Source of the DNA: Chloroflexota bacterium | GTDB lineage: Bacteria > Chloroflexota > Dehalococcoidia > Tepidiformales > Tepidiformaceae | NCBI GenBank assembly: GCA_016191435.1 | Contig: JACPOQ010000032.1 | Location: 248,001 to 312,000 of the forward strand | Reading direction: 5' to 3' | DNA: 64,000 nucleotides | Part shown: in pieces, positions 8,601 through 16,507 of the stretch | Position numbering within the stretch: the stretch's first letter is position 1 | Layout: each line of letters starts with the position of its first letter | The notes under the pieces: model-generated | The model's input: the letters and a program-made list of their open reading frames with translations, nothing else | The model's database searches: none | What the model was told of the DNA's origin: nothing | Translations under genes and position numbers: made by a program

Positions 8601-8617
8601 AGTTGCGGAGTGCAACT
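8601..8617. promoter_or_regulatory. Candidate HxlR operator
   Basis: Perfect palindrome AGTTGC-GGAGT-GCAACT in the 112-bp divergent spacer between the HxlR gene and the LLM monooxygenase. It covers the region where a -35 for the monooxygenase (TTGCGG, 18 bp, TAGGGT) would lie. Confidence 0.55.
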
Positions 8618-8656
8618 GACGGCGGGTAGGGTGGGCGCATCGAACAGGAGGCAGCC

Positions 8657-9712
8657 GTGAAAGTAGCCATCGGGCTCGGGATCGCAAACGAAGATTGGGA
8701 CGGCATGGCCGCGTACGTGCGCGAGGCGGAGAAGCTCCGCGTGGACTGTGTCTGGTCGGCGGAGTCGTGGGGGCACGACGCCGCGACGCCGCTGGCGTTC
8801 CTCGCCGGGCAGACCAGCCGGATCAAGCTTGGCTCGGGGATCATGCAGATCAGCGCGCGGACGCCGGCGATGACGGCGATGACCGCGATGACGCTCTCGT
8901 CCATGAGCGGCGGGCGCTTCCGGCTGGGGCTCGGTGCGAGCGGGCCGCAGGTGGTCGAAGGCTGGCACGGCCAGCCGTTCAAGCAGACGGTGCAGCGGCT
9001 GCGCGAGGTGGTGGACATCGTCCGGCTGGCCAGCCGCGGCGAGCGCGTGGCCTACAACGGCAAGCTGTACCAGCTCCCGCTGCCGGGCGGCGAAGGGAAG
9101 GCGATCCGGTCGGGGGCGAAGCCGCAGCCGAACATCCCGATCTACCTGGCGACGCTCGGGCCGAGGAGCCTCGAGTTGACGGGCGAAGTCGCCGATGGCT
9201 GGGTGGGCACGTCGTTCATGCCGGAGCACGCGGACGTGTTCTTCGACCACATCGGCGCCGGCGCCGAGAAGGCGGGGCGGTCGCTGGCGGATTTGGACCT
9301 GCAGGCCGGGGGCGTGGTGGCATTCGGGGACGACCTGGAGACGCTGATCCCGCCGCGCAAGCCGGGGCTGGCGTTCACGCTGGGGGCGATGGGTTCGCGC
9401 CAACACAACTTCTACAACGCGGCCTTCCAGCGCGCCGGCTACCAGGAGGTGGCGCAGCGGGCGCAGGGACTCTGGCTCGATGGGCAGCGGGAAGAGGCGG
9501 CGAAGATCATCCCGGACGAGCTCGTGCTGCAGACGAACCTGCTTGGCACCGAGGCGATGGTGCGCGAGCGCATGCGGCGGTACCGCGACGCAGGCGTGAC
9601 GACGCTACGGCTCGACCCGGCGGGCGCGTCGTTGAAGGAGCGGCTCGAGACGCTGGGGCGGGCCGTGGCGCTGGCAAGCGCGGTCAGCAGCGAAGCGGCG
9701 GCCGTCAGCTGA
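8657..9712 (+). CDS. LLM class flavin-dependent (probably F420-dependent) oxidoreductase
   Basis: 351 aa, GTG start with AGGAGG 5 nt upstream. Luciferase-like TIM barrel: MKVAIGLGIANEDWDGMAAYVREAEKL, WSAESWGHDAATPLAFLAGQTSRIKLGSGI, SGGRFRLGLGASGPQVVEGWHG, IYLATLGPRSLELTGEVADGWVGT. These are signatures of F420-dependent members such as methylene-tetrahydromethanopterin reductase-like enzymes; FMN cannot be excluded. It likely oxidises or reduces an unknown organic substrate. Divergent from the HxlR regulator, which probably controls it. Its 3' end overlaps the convergent receiver-domain gene by 8 bp. Confidence 0.85.
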   Translation: MKVAIGLGIANEDWDGMAAYVREAEKLRVDCVWSAESWGHDAATPLAFLAGQTSRIKLGSGIMQISARTPAMTAMTAMTLSSMSGGRFRLGLGASGPQVVEGWHGQPFKQTVQRLREVVDIVRLASRGERVAYNGKLYQLPLPGGEGKAIRSGAKPQPNIPIYLATLGPRSLELTGEVADGWVGTSFMPEHADVFFDHIGAGAEKAGRSLADLDLQAGGVVAFGDDLETLIPPRKPGLAFTLGAMGSRQHNFYNAAFQRAGYQEVAQRAQGLWLDGQREEAAKIIPDELVLQTNLLGTEAMVRERMRRYRDAGVTTLRLDPAGASLKERLETLGRAVALASAVSSEAAAVS

Positions 9713-10115
9713 CAAGGTTGCGGAGGTATTCGGCGCCGCCGCCACCCTCGCGGCCGGACAGGCCGGCGACGGTGCGGAACACGGCATCGGCGAACTCGCG
9801 AAAACCGAAGGGCTTGAGCAGGAAGATTTCCGCCGGGTTGCTCGCGCGGGCGGCCTCGCGCTCAAGCGGGCCGCCCATCCGGACCACAGGCAGCCGTGGC
9901 TGCCGCCGCCGCAGCTCATCGATGAGCGCCGGGCCGTCGCCGGACCCGGGACTGACATCGACGATCGCAAAGTCGAACGGCGCGCCAGCCCTGGCCCGAG
10001 CGCCTGCCGGCGCCGTGGGATCGAACGCCCAAGCGCCGTAGCCCAGCACTCTGAGCATTCGATCGAGGACCACGCGGACTGAATCGTCGGCGTCTGCCAC
10101 CAGGACGTGGTACAT
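9705..10115 (-). CDS. Stand-alone response regulator receiver domain protein, atypical
   Basis: 136 aa, one CheY-like domain with no output domain. The phosphoacceptor is Asp53 (FAIVDVSPGSGDGP) and the conserved Lys is Lys101 (IFLLKPFGF). Two key positions deviate: the second Asp of the acidic pair is Ala (ADADDSVR), and the switch Thr/Ser after beta-4 is Gly (VVRMGG). Mg2+ binding and conformational switching may therefore be altered. No histidine kinase is nearby. The 3' end overlaps the LLM gene by 8 bp. Confidence 0.75.
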   Translation of the reverse strand: MYHVLVADADDSVRVVLDRMLRVLGYGAWAFDPTAPAGARARAGAPFDFAIVDVSPGSGDGPALIDELRRRQPRLPVVRMGGPLEREAARASNPAEIFLLKPFGFREFADAVFRTVAGLSGREGGGGAEYLRNLVS

Positions 10116-10264
10116 CTTTGCCCCCTTGCTGTTTGAAGCGTCGGTGGAGGGGCTACGGAACGGGCAGGGCCGAACGATACCGGGCCGCGGGACCGTACGG
10201 CCGTTTACCGGGCTCTTTGGGGCGTGGCGGCAGGGCTGCCACTGGCAGATCGGCGGCGCAGTGG

Positions 10265-10284
10265 CATAATCGAACAGATATTCG
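10265..10284 (+). promoter_or_regulatory. dinB promoter with LexA (SOS) box
   Basis: CGAACAGATATTCG (10271-10284) matches the Gram-positive-type LexA box CGAACRNRYGTTYG at 13 of 14 positions and ends one base before the dinB ATG. CATAAT (10265-10270) is a likely -10, giving a 5' leader of roughly ten bases. LexA bound here would block transcription initiation. Confidence 0.65.
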
Positions 10285-10285
10285 C

Positions 10286-11473
10286 ATGAGCACGAGCGCG
10301 CCTTCGCCGCCTGTCATCCATGTAGACCTCGATGCGTTCTTCGTGTCGATGGAGCTGTTGCGCCGCCCCCAGCTGCGCGGACTGCCGGTGGTGGTGGCAG
10401 GCGGATTGGGCAACCGCGGCGTGGTGAACACCTGCAGCTACGAGGCGCGGAAATTCGGGGTGCGCTCGGCGATGCCGGTCGGGCGGGCCAGGCAGCTGTG
10501 CCCGCAAGCGACGTTCCTGGCTTCAGACTACGCCTACTATGGGCCGGCCTCGACGGCGTTCCACGCGATCCTCCGGGAATACACACCGTTGGTGGAGCCA
10601 GCCGGCGCCGACGAGGCGTACCTGGACGTGGCGGGGTGCGAGCGGCTGTTCGGCGACGGCGAGGCGGTCGCAGGGGAGATCCGGCGGCGCGTGCAGGCGG
10701 AAATCGGGATTACCGCGTCGGCGGGCGTGTCGGTGAACAAGCTCGTCTCGAAGGTTGCGAGCGATGCGGGCAAGCCGAATGGCCTGGTTGTGGTGCCGAA
10801 GGGTGGCGAGGCGGCGTTCCTTGCGCCGCGCCCGATCCGGGACCTTCCGATGATCGGCCCGAAGACGGCCACGGCGCTGACAGACCTCGGCGTCCACACC
10901 ATCGGCGAGCTCGCGGCGATGCCAGTGCCAGCATTGGTGGCGCGCTTCGGAAACCACGGGCACGAGCTGCACGAGCGCGCCGTTGGGCGGTTCGATGCGC
11001 CGGTGCACTCGGGCCGGGGCGATGCCAGGTCCGTCAGCCGCGAGACGACCTTCGGGGACGACGAACCCTCGGGACAGCGGCTGCGGGCGGTGCTCCGCGG
11101 CGAGGCGGAACGAGTGGCGGCGGACCTCGCGGCGAATGAGCGCAGCGCCCGCACCGTGACCCTCAAGCTGCGCTTCCCGCCGTTCGAAACGCTGACCCGG
11201 TCGGTGACGGTGGGTACGCCGCTGAGCGTCGCGGACGAGCTGTTCGAGGCGGCGGCCGGGTTGTTCGAACGCGCGTGGGCCGAGAACGCCCACCGGCCGG
11301 TGCGGCTGTTGGGGCTCGGCGCGACGAACCTCCAGGAGCGCGCCCGGCAGCTTCGGCTCGGCGAGTCGACGGAACCGGATCGGCTGTCGGACACCGTCGC
11401 GCAGATCCGCGCCCGCTTCGGCGACGCGACGGTGCGGCGGGCGGCCGAGCTCGGGGAATCGCCGCGGCAGTAA
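10286..11473 (+). CDS. dinB: DNA polymerase IV (Y-family translesion polymerase)
   Basis: 395 aa from ATG 10286; the track ORF starts 56 codons upstream in non-conserved sequence. Palm motif VIHVDLDAFFVSME with the catalytic Asp residues, YEARKFGVRSAMP (fingers), PAGADEAYLDV (second catalytic acidic pair), GVSVNKLVSKVASDAGKPNG, then the HhH thumb LPMIGPKTATALTDLGVHTIGEL and a little-finger domain. It copies past damaged bases at low fidelity. No C-terminal beta-clamp peptide stands out. A LexA-type box immediately before the start predicts SOS induction. Confidence 0.92.
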   Translation: MSTSAPSPPVIHVDLDAFFVSMELLRRPQLRGLPVVVAGGLGNRGVVNTCSYEARKFGVRSAMPVGRARQLCPQATFLASDYAYYGPASTAFHAILREYTPLVEPAGADEAYLDVAGCERLFGDGEAVAGEIRRRVQAEIGITASAGVSVNKLVSKVASDAGKPNGLVVVPKGGEAAFLAPRPIRDLPMIGPKTATALTDLGVHTIGELAAMPVPALVARFGNHGHELHERAVGRFDAPVHSGRGDARSVSRETTFGDDEPSGQRLRAVLRGEAERVAADLAANERSARTVTLKLRFPPFETLTRSVTVGTPLSVADELFEAAAGLFERAWAENAHRPVRLLGLGATNLQERARQLRLGESTEPDRLSDTVAQIRARFGDATVRRAAELGESPRQ

Positions 11474-11483
11474 GGCTGCTTGA

Positions 11484-11513
11484 TTGACAGCGCAGGTGCG
11501 AATTAGTGATAGT
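11484..11513 (+). promoter_or_regulatory. Predicted promoter of the HTH regulator gene
   Basis: Consensus -35 TTGACA (11484-11489), 18 bp, then GATAGT (11508-11513), followed by GGGAGG 8 nt before the ATG at 11539. Confidence 0.5.
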
Positions 11514-11538
11514 TGCCCGGATTTGGGAGGTTTCGCTC

Positions 11539-12177
11539 ATGGTGGAGGCTCCGGGGAAGCCGCAGAAGTGGCTCACGCTAGGAGCGGCGAGCAGCTTGCT
11601 CGGGGTGAGCGAATCGACGGTGCGGCGCTGGGCGGATGCGGGCGAGGTGCGGTTCTACAAGACGAGTGGCGGCCACCGGCGCATCCTCGAAGAGGACCTG
11701 CTGCAGATGGTGGCGAGCCCGGCGATGTCGCCATCGCGCGACACTGACCGCATCAGCGACATCGCGCTGGCGCGCGTGAAGCGCCGCATCAGCCGGGGGC
11801 GGCAGACGCATTCGATGTCGGTGTTCGAAGGGCTGAACGACGCGGCGCGCGAACGGCTGCGCGTGCTCGGGCGCCAGCTGGTGGACTTGTTCGCGCGCTA
11901 TATCTCGTCCGAGGCGAAGGGCGAGCGGTTCGCGGAGGACGCGCGCACCATCGGCCGTGAGTATGGGCGCCTGCTGGTGGGCGACGGGGTGGGGTTGACG
12001 GCGGCGATCACGATCTTCAACAACATGCGCCGGCCGCTGGAAGAGACGGCGTCACAGATCGCGACCGAATCGGGGCTGCCGACGGAGGATGCGGTCGAGG
12101 CGATCGAGAGCATCCTCGTGCTCGCCGATGTGGTGCTGGAGGGGATGGCCGAGATCTACGAGGTCGCGCCCCGCTAA
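11539..12177 (+). CDS. MerR/excisionase-type HTH protein with RsbRD-like helical domain
   Basis: 212 aa from ATG 11539 with GGGAGG upstream. Residues 10-60 form a MerR-like/excisionase HTH (WLTLGAASSLLGVSESTVRRWADAGEVRFYKTSGGHRRI). After a basic linker, residues 95-205 are all-helical (GREYGRLLVGDGVGLTAAITIFNNMRRPLEET) and resemble the globin-like N-terminal domains of RsbR/RsbRD stressosome proteins; that second assignment is inference. Probably a DNA-binding sensor. Monocistronic, with its own promoter and a hairpin across its stop codon. Ligand and targets unknown. Confidence 0.7.
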   Translation: MVEAPGKPQKWLTLGAASSLLGVSESTVRRWADAGEVRFYKTSGGHRRILEEDLLQMVASPAMSPSRDTDRISDIALARVKRRISRGRQTHSMSVFEGLNDAARERLRVLGRQLVDLFARYISSEAKGERFAEDARTIGREYGRLLVGDGVGLTAAITIFNNMRRPLEETASQIATESGLPTEDAVEAIESILVLADVVLEGMAEIYEVAPR

Positions 12178-12194
12178 AGAGCCGGGGCGCGACC
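12162..12194 (+). terminator. Hairpin overlapping the stop codon of the HTH gene
   Basis: Perfect 11-bp arms GGTCGCGCCCC (12162-12172) and GGGGCGCGACC (12184-12194) around 11 nt that include the TAA stop. No U-run follows, so termination would rely on stem strength or serve the convergent DUF2231 gene as well. Confidence 0.45.
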
Positions 12195-12215
12195 GCGGAC
12201 GAGGAGAACGTGGCG

Positions 12216-12728
12216 CTACCGGGGGCTCATGACGTGCCCACGCTCGTGGCGCAGGTGCTCTTTGCCCTCGATCTCGCCGTCGTCGGGGACAACGGCCATA
12301 TGATGACGGAACACCATCTCGCCGCCGAGCCAGCCGGACAGGAGCACGAGGCCCACACCGGCGGCGTGGAGGATGACGACGCTGGCGAGCCGCCCGCCGT
12401 CGAGGGCGCCGTCGTCAAGCATGAGCAGCATTGCGACGAAGAACAGTGCGATGACAGCGATGTTGAGGATCATATGTGCCAGGCCGATGCGGCGCGCGTC
12501 CGTCTTCATGGCGACGGTGAAGAAGTCGCCAAGGCCAGGGAGCGCGGCCACGAGGCCGGAAACAATCGCGGCGATACCGGTCCAGAACGAAATGTCGTAC
12601 CACATTTTGTCCCTGTCCTGGGCCAGGTAGACGATGTCGCTCACGAGCGCCCACGCCAGGAGTCCGACGGGGATCGACACGAGCATTGGATGGACCGGGT
12701 GACCGGCAATGGCAAACTTGCTGCGCAT
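12216..12728 (-). CDS. DUF2231 domain integral membrane protein
   Basis: 170 aa from ATG 12728, preceded by a strong AAGGAGGTG site; the track ORF is 30 codons too long. Four transmembrane helices are visible: HPMLVSIPVGLLAWALVSDIVYL, FWTGIAAIVSGLVAALPGLGDFF, AHMILNIAVIALFFVAMLLML and VVILHAAGVGLVLLSGWLGGEMVF. The HPVHPMLVSIPVG start and GWLGGEMVFRHHMAV end are typical of DUF2231; several His residues could bind heme or metal. The function of the family is not established. Same strand as the following CrtC-like gene's transcription direction, separated by 128 bp. Confidence 0.8.
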   Translation of the reverse strand: MRSKFAIAGHPVHPMLVSIPVGLLAWALVSDIVYLAQDRDKMWYDISFWTGIAAIVSGLVAALPGLGDFFTVAMKTDARRIGLAHMILNIAVIALFFVAMLLMLDDGALDGGRLASVVILHAAGVGLVLLSGWLGGEMVFRHHMAVVPDDGEIEGKEHLRHERGHVMSPR

Positions 12729-12856
12729 CACGCCCACCTCCTTGGGGCAACACGACGATCGTAGCGCGTGGAATCTGGCAATTTCATCCAGAGCGAGTAT
12801 TCTGCATTGCAATATCACGTCAGAGAGCCCTCACCGCTGGCGGCGCGGGAGCGGTG

Positions 12857-13945
12857 TTACTGCGCCGGGTCGGTGGCGCCTTCGAAGCCGTACTTCTCGT
12901 GCGGGCCGAGGATGATGTGTTCGAACACGCCCACGCCGCGATGCGTGCCGGCGGTGGCGAGCGAGACCGTCTGGACGTGCAGGTGCGTCATTGGGTCCTC
13001 TTTGGCGAGGTCGTATTCGCCGCAGTCCACCTCGTCCGGGCCCACCCACATCCCGTGTCCCCAGGTGGGGTGCCCGTAGCCGATGCCTTGCATGAGGAAG
13101 TTGTAGAGGGGTTTGAGTTCGATCGACAGCGGTTCGCTTTTCGGCGGGCAGAGATCGATCGTCGCCGCGGAGATGTGGCGCGTGCCCTTCGTGAACCTGA
13201 GGTGGTGGTCGACCTTGGCTTCGGTCTCGGTGGCGTTGGGGTAGGGCGTGAGGATGACACCGGACTGGTGCCAGCGAGTGCCGTCCGGGTACTCAGACAC
13301 GGTATAGAGCGTGCAGAGGTCGTCGAAGTTGAGCGGCGCCCAGTTCCAGAAGAACTGCGGCGGGGCGGTCACCGGCTTGCCGCCGATGTTGCGCTCGCCC
13401 ACGCCGCGGATGCCCCAGGAATGGTCGCGGGAGCCCCACCAGGTGTCCTTCGAGAGGTCGAAAGTCTCGCCACCAACGGTGAGGGTGCCCGACCAGGTGA
13501 CGTGCTGGGTCATGCGGGAGTAATCCATCGCGCCCATGCCGGCGGCGCGGCGCTGGAAGTGTGGCTCTTCATTGGGGAGCGACCGGGCCTCCCAGGTGAG
13601 GTCGGCGAGGATCCCGGCATCGTTCTTCGTGACGATCAGGCGGCCCTTTTTGAGCGGCTCGATGACCTCGATGCGGATCGGGCCGGCGGCGGTGGCGAGG
13701 CGGTCGCTGCCGAGGTCGCGGGAGGCGCGCACGAACGGCTGCTTGCCGTTGCGGGAGACGCTGAAGGCGCAATCGAAAACGCCACGGTTGGGGTAGAGGC
13801 CCATGCCAAGGGCGAAGTAGACCTCGCCATCGCGCCGGTAGCCGTTGAAGAAGTAGCGGTCGTAGAAGTTGCGGTCGGTGGTGAACACGGTGTCGAAGGT
13901 GTAGGGGGTCTGGTGGGTGAGGAACTCATCGGCGGGGGTGATCAT
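12857..13945 (-). CDS. CrtC/AttH-like lipocalin-fold protein (hydroxyneurosporene-synthase superfamily)
   Basis: 362 aa from ATG 13945 (GTG 13954 also possible). Recognisable by WWGSRDHSWGIRGVG (about residues 170-185), the SRDHSWG motif of the CrtC/AttH-like lipocalin family, and by beta-rich sequence throughout (YFALGMGLYPNRGVFDCAF, FFWNWAPLNFDDLCTLYTV). Superfamily members hydrate carotenoids or act on lipids and prenyl compounds, but many are uncharacterised. No carotenoid genes lie nearby, so the substrate is open. Divergent from the TreT-like gene with about 150 bp between. Confidence 0.6.
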   Translation of the reverse strand: MITPADEFLTHQTPYTFDTVFTTDRNFYDRYFFNGYRRDGEVYFALGMGLYPNRGVFDCAFSVSRNGKQPFVRASRDLGSDRLATAAGPIRIEVIEPLKKGRLIVTKNDAGILADLTWEARSLPNEEPHFQRRAAGMGAMDYSRMTQHVTWSGTLTVGGETFDLSKDTWWGSRDHSWGIRGVGERNIGGKPVTAPPQFFWNWAPLNFDDLCTLYTVSEYPDGTRWHQSGVILTPYPNATETEAKVDHHLRFTKGTRHISAATIDLCPPKSEPLSIELKPLYNFLMQGIGYGHPTWGHGMWVGPDEVDCGEYDLAKEDPMTHLHVQTVSLATAGTHRGVGVFEHIILGPHEKYGFEGATDPAQ

Positions 13946-14086
13946 CGGCAGCACCGGTGCGGCGGGATGGGCCCGAATCTACGGGCTCGGGCGGAGGGCG
14001 GCAACCGCAGCGGCGGGAAACGGTGCAGCGTGTCGCAATTCCGCTACATCTTCGCGATGCTCTCTGGAAGTAGCGTAATAGTTGGC

Positions 14087-14092
14087 TATGCT
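14087..14092 (+). promoter_or_regulatory. Possible leaderless -10 for the TreT-like gene
   Basis: TATGCT lies exactly 6 nt before the ATG at 14099, so the predicted transcription start coincides with the A of the start codon. There is no Shine-Dalgarno and no good -35. Confidence 0.35.
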
Positions 14093-14098
14093 GAATCC

Positions 14099-15367
14099 AT
14101 GCTTCAGCAGGTCCACATTCAGCCCCAGCCTAACCATCTCGAACGATACCGGGACTCGGTACGCGCGGGCGTCATCGAGCAGATCCGCGAAGAATCCCGC
14201 GATTTTGTCGGCTGCAACGTGCTTCATGTGAACGCGACGGCCTATGGCGGCGGCGTCGCGGAGATCCTGAGCAGCATGATCCCGCTGATGCGCGACCTCG
14301 GCATCCACGCCGACTGGAAGGTGATCACCGGGACCGACGAGTTCTTTGGCGTGACCAAGGCGATGCACAACGCGCTCCAGGGCAAGGCCCACCCGTGGAC
14401 CGCCCACGAGCGCGACGTATGGATCGAACAGAACCGGTTGAACGCGGAGCACTGGGAGGACTACGACTACGTGTTCATCCACGACCCGCAGCCGGCGCCC
14501 CTGCTGGCCATCCTGAAGGCGCGCGAAGGCGGCCCGCCCGAGGGCAAGTGGATCTGGCGCTGCCACATCGACCTCACGAATGCCCAGCCCGAAGCGTGGG
14601 ACCTGCTGCGGCCGTTCGTGCAGGAGTACGACGGCAGCATCTGGACCATGCGGCAGTACGTGCGGGAGGGCGTGCCGGAACGCAACCTGATGATCGCGCC
14701 GCCGGCAATCGATCCACTGAGCCCGAAAAACGCGCCCATCGGCGAGGAAGTGATCTCGGATGTGTTCGCCCGGTACCGGGTGGACCTGGCGCGGCCGGTC
14801 ATCTGCCAGGTTTCGCGCTTCGACCCGTGGAAAGACCCGCTGGGCGTGATCGACGCGTACCGGATTGCCAAGCGCGACCATCCCGGCGTGCAGCTGGTGC
14901 TCGTGGGTTCCATGGCGAACGACGACCCCGAGGGCTGGGAGTGGTGGGAGAAGGTAGCCCGGCACGCGGGCGAAGACTGGGACGTCAAGATCCTTTCGAA
15001 CCTGAACGGCGTTGGGAACCTCGAGGTGAACGCCTTCCAGCAGGCGTCGCAGGTGGTCATCCAGAAGTCGACGCGGGAAGGGTTCGGGCTGGTGGTGGCG
15101 GAGGGGCTGTGGAAGGGCAAGCCGTGCGTCGGCGGCAACGTGGGCGGGATCCCGATGCAGATCGTCGACGGCCAATGCGGTTACCTTGTCGATAGCCCGG
15201 AGGAGTGCGGCCAGCGAGTTAGCGAACTCCTTTCGGACCCGGAGAGTTGCTCGCGCATGGGGAACATCGGGCGCGAACACGTACGCGACAACTTCCTCAT
15301 CACGCGCTACCTCCACGACTACTTGAAGCTGATGAAGCGCGTCTCGAACGGCGTCATTGTCGAGTAA
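14099..15367 (+). CDS. treT: Trehalose synthase-type glycosyltransferase (TreT-like, GT4)
   Basis: 422 aa from ATG 14099 (MLQQVHIQPQPNHLERYRDSV); the 893-codon track ORF runs far upstream through antisense sequence. N-terminal GT-B domain with NVLHVNATAYGGGVAEILSSMIPLMRDLGIHADW, then WRCHIDLTNAQPEAWDLLRPFV; C-terminal donor domain with CQVSRFDPWKDPLGVIDAYR and the E-x7-E motif STREGFGLVVAEGLWKGKPC. TreT makes trehalose from NDP-glucose and glucose, a compatible solute. No other trehalose gene is nearby. Other GT4 roles are possible, but the N-terminal features fit TreT well. Confidence 0.8.
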   Translation: MLQQVHIQPQPNHLERYRDSVRAGVIEQIREESRDFVGCNVLHVNATAYGGGVAEILSSMIPLMRDLGIHADWKVITGTDEFFGVTKAMHNALQGKAHPWTAHERDVWIEQNRLNAEHWEDYDYVFIHDPQPAPLLAILKAREGGPPEGKWIWRCHIDLTNAQPEAWDLLRPFVQEYDGSIWTMRQYVREGVPERNLMIAPPAIDPLSPKNAPIGEEVISDVFARYRVDLARPVICQVSRFDPWKDPLGVIDAYRIAKRDHPGVQLVLVGSMANDDPEGWEWWEKVARHAGEDWDVKILSNLNGVGNLEVNAFQQASQVVIQKSTREGFGLVVAEGLWKGKPCVGGNVGGIPMQIVDGQCGYLVDSPEECGQRVSELLSDPESCSRMGNIGREHVRDNFLITRYLHDYLKLMKRVSNGVIVE

Positions 15368-15497
15368 ACCCCCGGGCGGATGCCGGGCTGCGACGTGACG
15401 GGGAGTCGCTCCGCTCTGGCGTGAGCTATGCCGTCACGCGCGATGTAAGGCATGATGTGGAGGGCTGCCGAACAGCCGGCGGCGGACTAAGGACGCA

Positions 15498-16451
15498 ATG
15501 CGGGACGCCGTGCGCTATGCGTGGCAGAGGGTACCTTCGCCGGTGCGGACGCCAGCCGGTGTCGTTGCGCGGACGTTCCGGCTTTACTACGAAGACAGTT
15601 GCGGGACGTATGCGGCGGCAATCGCGTACTACGCGATCTTTTCACTGGTGCCGCTGAGTATCGTGGTGCTCTCGGTGTTCGGGCTGGTGGTGGACAAGGA
15701 ACGCATCGTGCGGTTCGTGTTTGACCAGGTGCCGCTCAAAGAGACGCCAAGCGTGCAGAACAACGTCAACGAGATCGTGCGGCGCGCGCAGCAGGCGGGC
15801 TTTGCCGGGCTGACGTTTGGCCTCATCACCCTGGTGTGGTCCGCGAGCGGCATCTTCGCGGCTGTCCGGCGGGGCCTGAACGCGGCGAGCCATCGGGCGT
15901 CCTCGCGCGCGTACTGGCACGGAAAGCTCATCGACTTTGCGTTGATCCCGAGCCTGGGCCTGCTCATCCTGCTCGCGCTGGGCATGACCGCGGTCGCGCA
16001 AATCCTGTTCGAGCGCGCCGGCAGCGTGGGCGGCATCGATATCAACACCAACATCCCGCTCACGTTGACATCGCGGGCGATCCCCGCGGTGTTTTCGTTC
16101 ATGATGTTTTCTTTGCTGTACCGCTACGTGCCAACGGTGCGGCCGCGCTGGAAGGAGGCGCTCGCCGGGGCCTCGGCGGCGACGGTGCTGTTCGAAACCG
16201 CGAAGAATGTGTTCGCGGTGCTGTTCGCGCTCACGCCGTTTTCGACGGACACGGCGATTTACGCCGGCTTCGGGACGGCGCTCGCATTCCTTCTCTGGAT
16301 GTTCATCAACGCTTCGATCCTGTTGCTGGGGGCGGAGTTCGCGCGCTCGGTGGCGCTGGCACGGCGGATTGCTCCCATGGTCCAGGAGCCGGTTGAGGCA
16401 GGGACGGAGGCGCGGCGGCCCGACCCCCGGCTGCGCGTGCGGGAACCATAG
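15498..16451 (+). CDS. YihY/UPF0761 family inner membrane protein
   Basis: 317 aa. The YihY/BrkB domain spans nearly the whole protein: YYEDSCGTYAAAIAYYAIFSLVPLSIVVLSVFGLV at the start, GLTFGLITLVWSASGIFAAVRRGLNAA, LIPSLGLLILLALGMTAVAQILF, and TDTAIYAGFGTALAFLLWMFINASILLLGAEFARSVA at the end, giving about six transmembrane helices. The family was once called ribonuclease BN in error; its real role is unknown, with proposed links to envelope or transport. Followed at 56 bp by a small membrane protein gene on the same strand. Confidence 0.85.
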   Translation: MRDAVRYAWQRVPSPVRTPAGVVARTFRLYYEDSCGTYAAAIAYYAIFSLVPLSIVVLSVFGLVVDKERIVRFVFDQVPLKETPSVQNNVNEIVRRAQQAGFAGLTFGLITLVWSASGIFAAVRRGLNAASHRASSRAYWHGKLIDFALIPSLGLLILLALGMTAVAQILFERAGSVGGIDINTNIPLTLTSRAIPAVFSFMMFSLLYRYVPTVRPRWKEALAGASAATVLFETAKNVFAVLFALTPFSTDTAIYAGFGTALAFLLWMFINASILLLGAEFARSVALARRIAPMVQEPVEAGTEARRPDPRLRVREP

Positions 16452-16507
16452 GAGGGCCCAGCCTGCGGCAGGTGTAGAGTGGCGGCATCGCGATGCGAGG
16501 GAGACTC

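Noticed and set aside
6805-8619. 604-aa plus-strand ORF over the CoA-transferase and HxlR genes
   Set aside because: Antisense shadow; Arg/Gly/Ala-rich composition and no family features.
10118-10285. 56-codon upstream extension of dinB
   Set aside because: Not conserved DinB sequence; ATG 10286 directly follows the LexA-type box.
12686-14098. In-frame upstream extension of the TreT-like gene (471 codons)
   Set aside because: Runs through the antisense of the CrtC/AttH-like gene and shows no glycosyltransferase similarity; ATG 14099 matches the family start.
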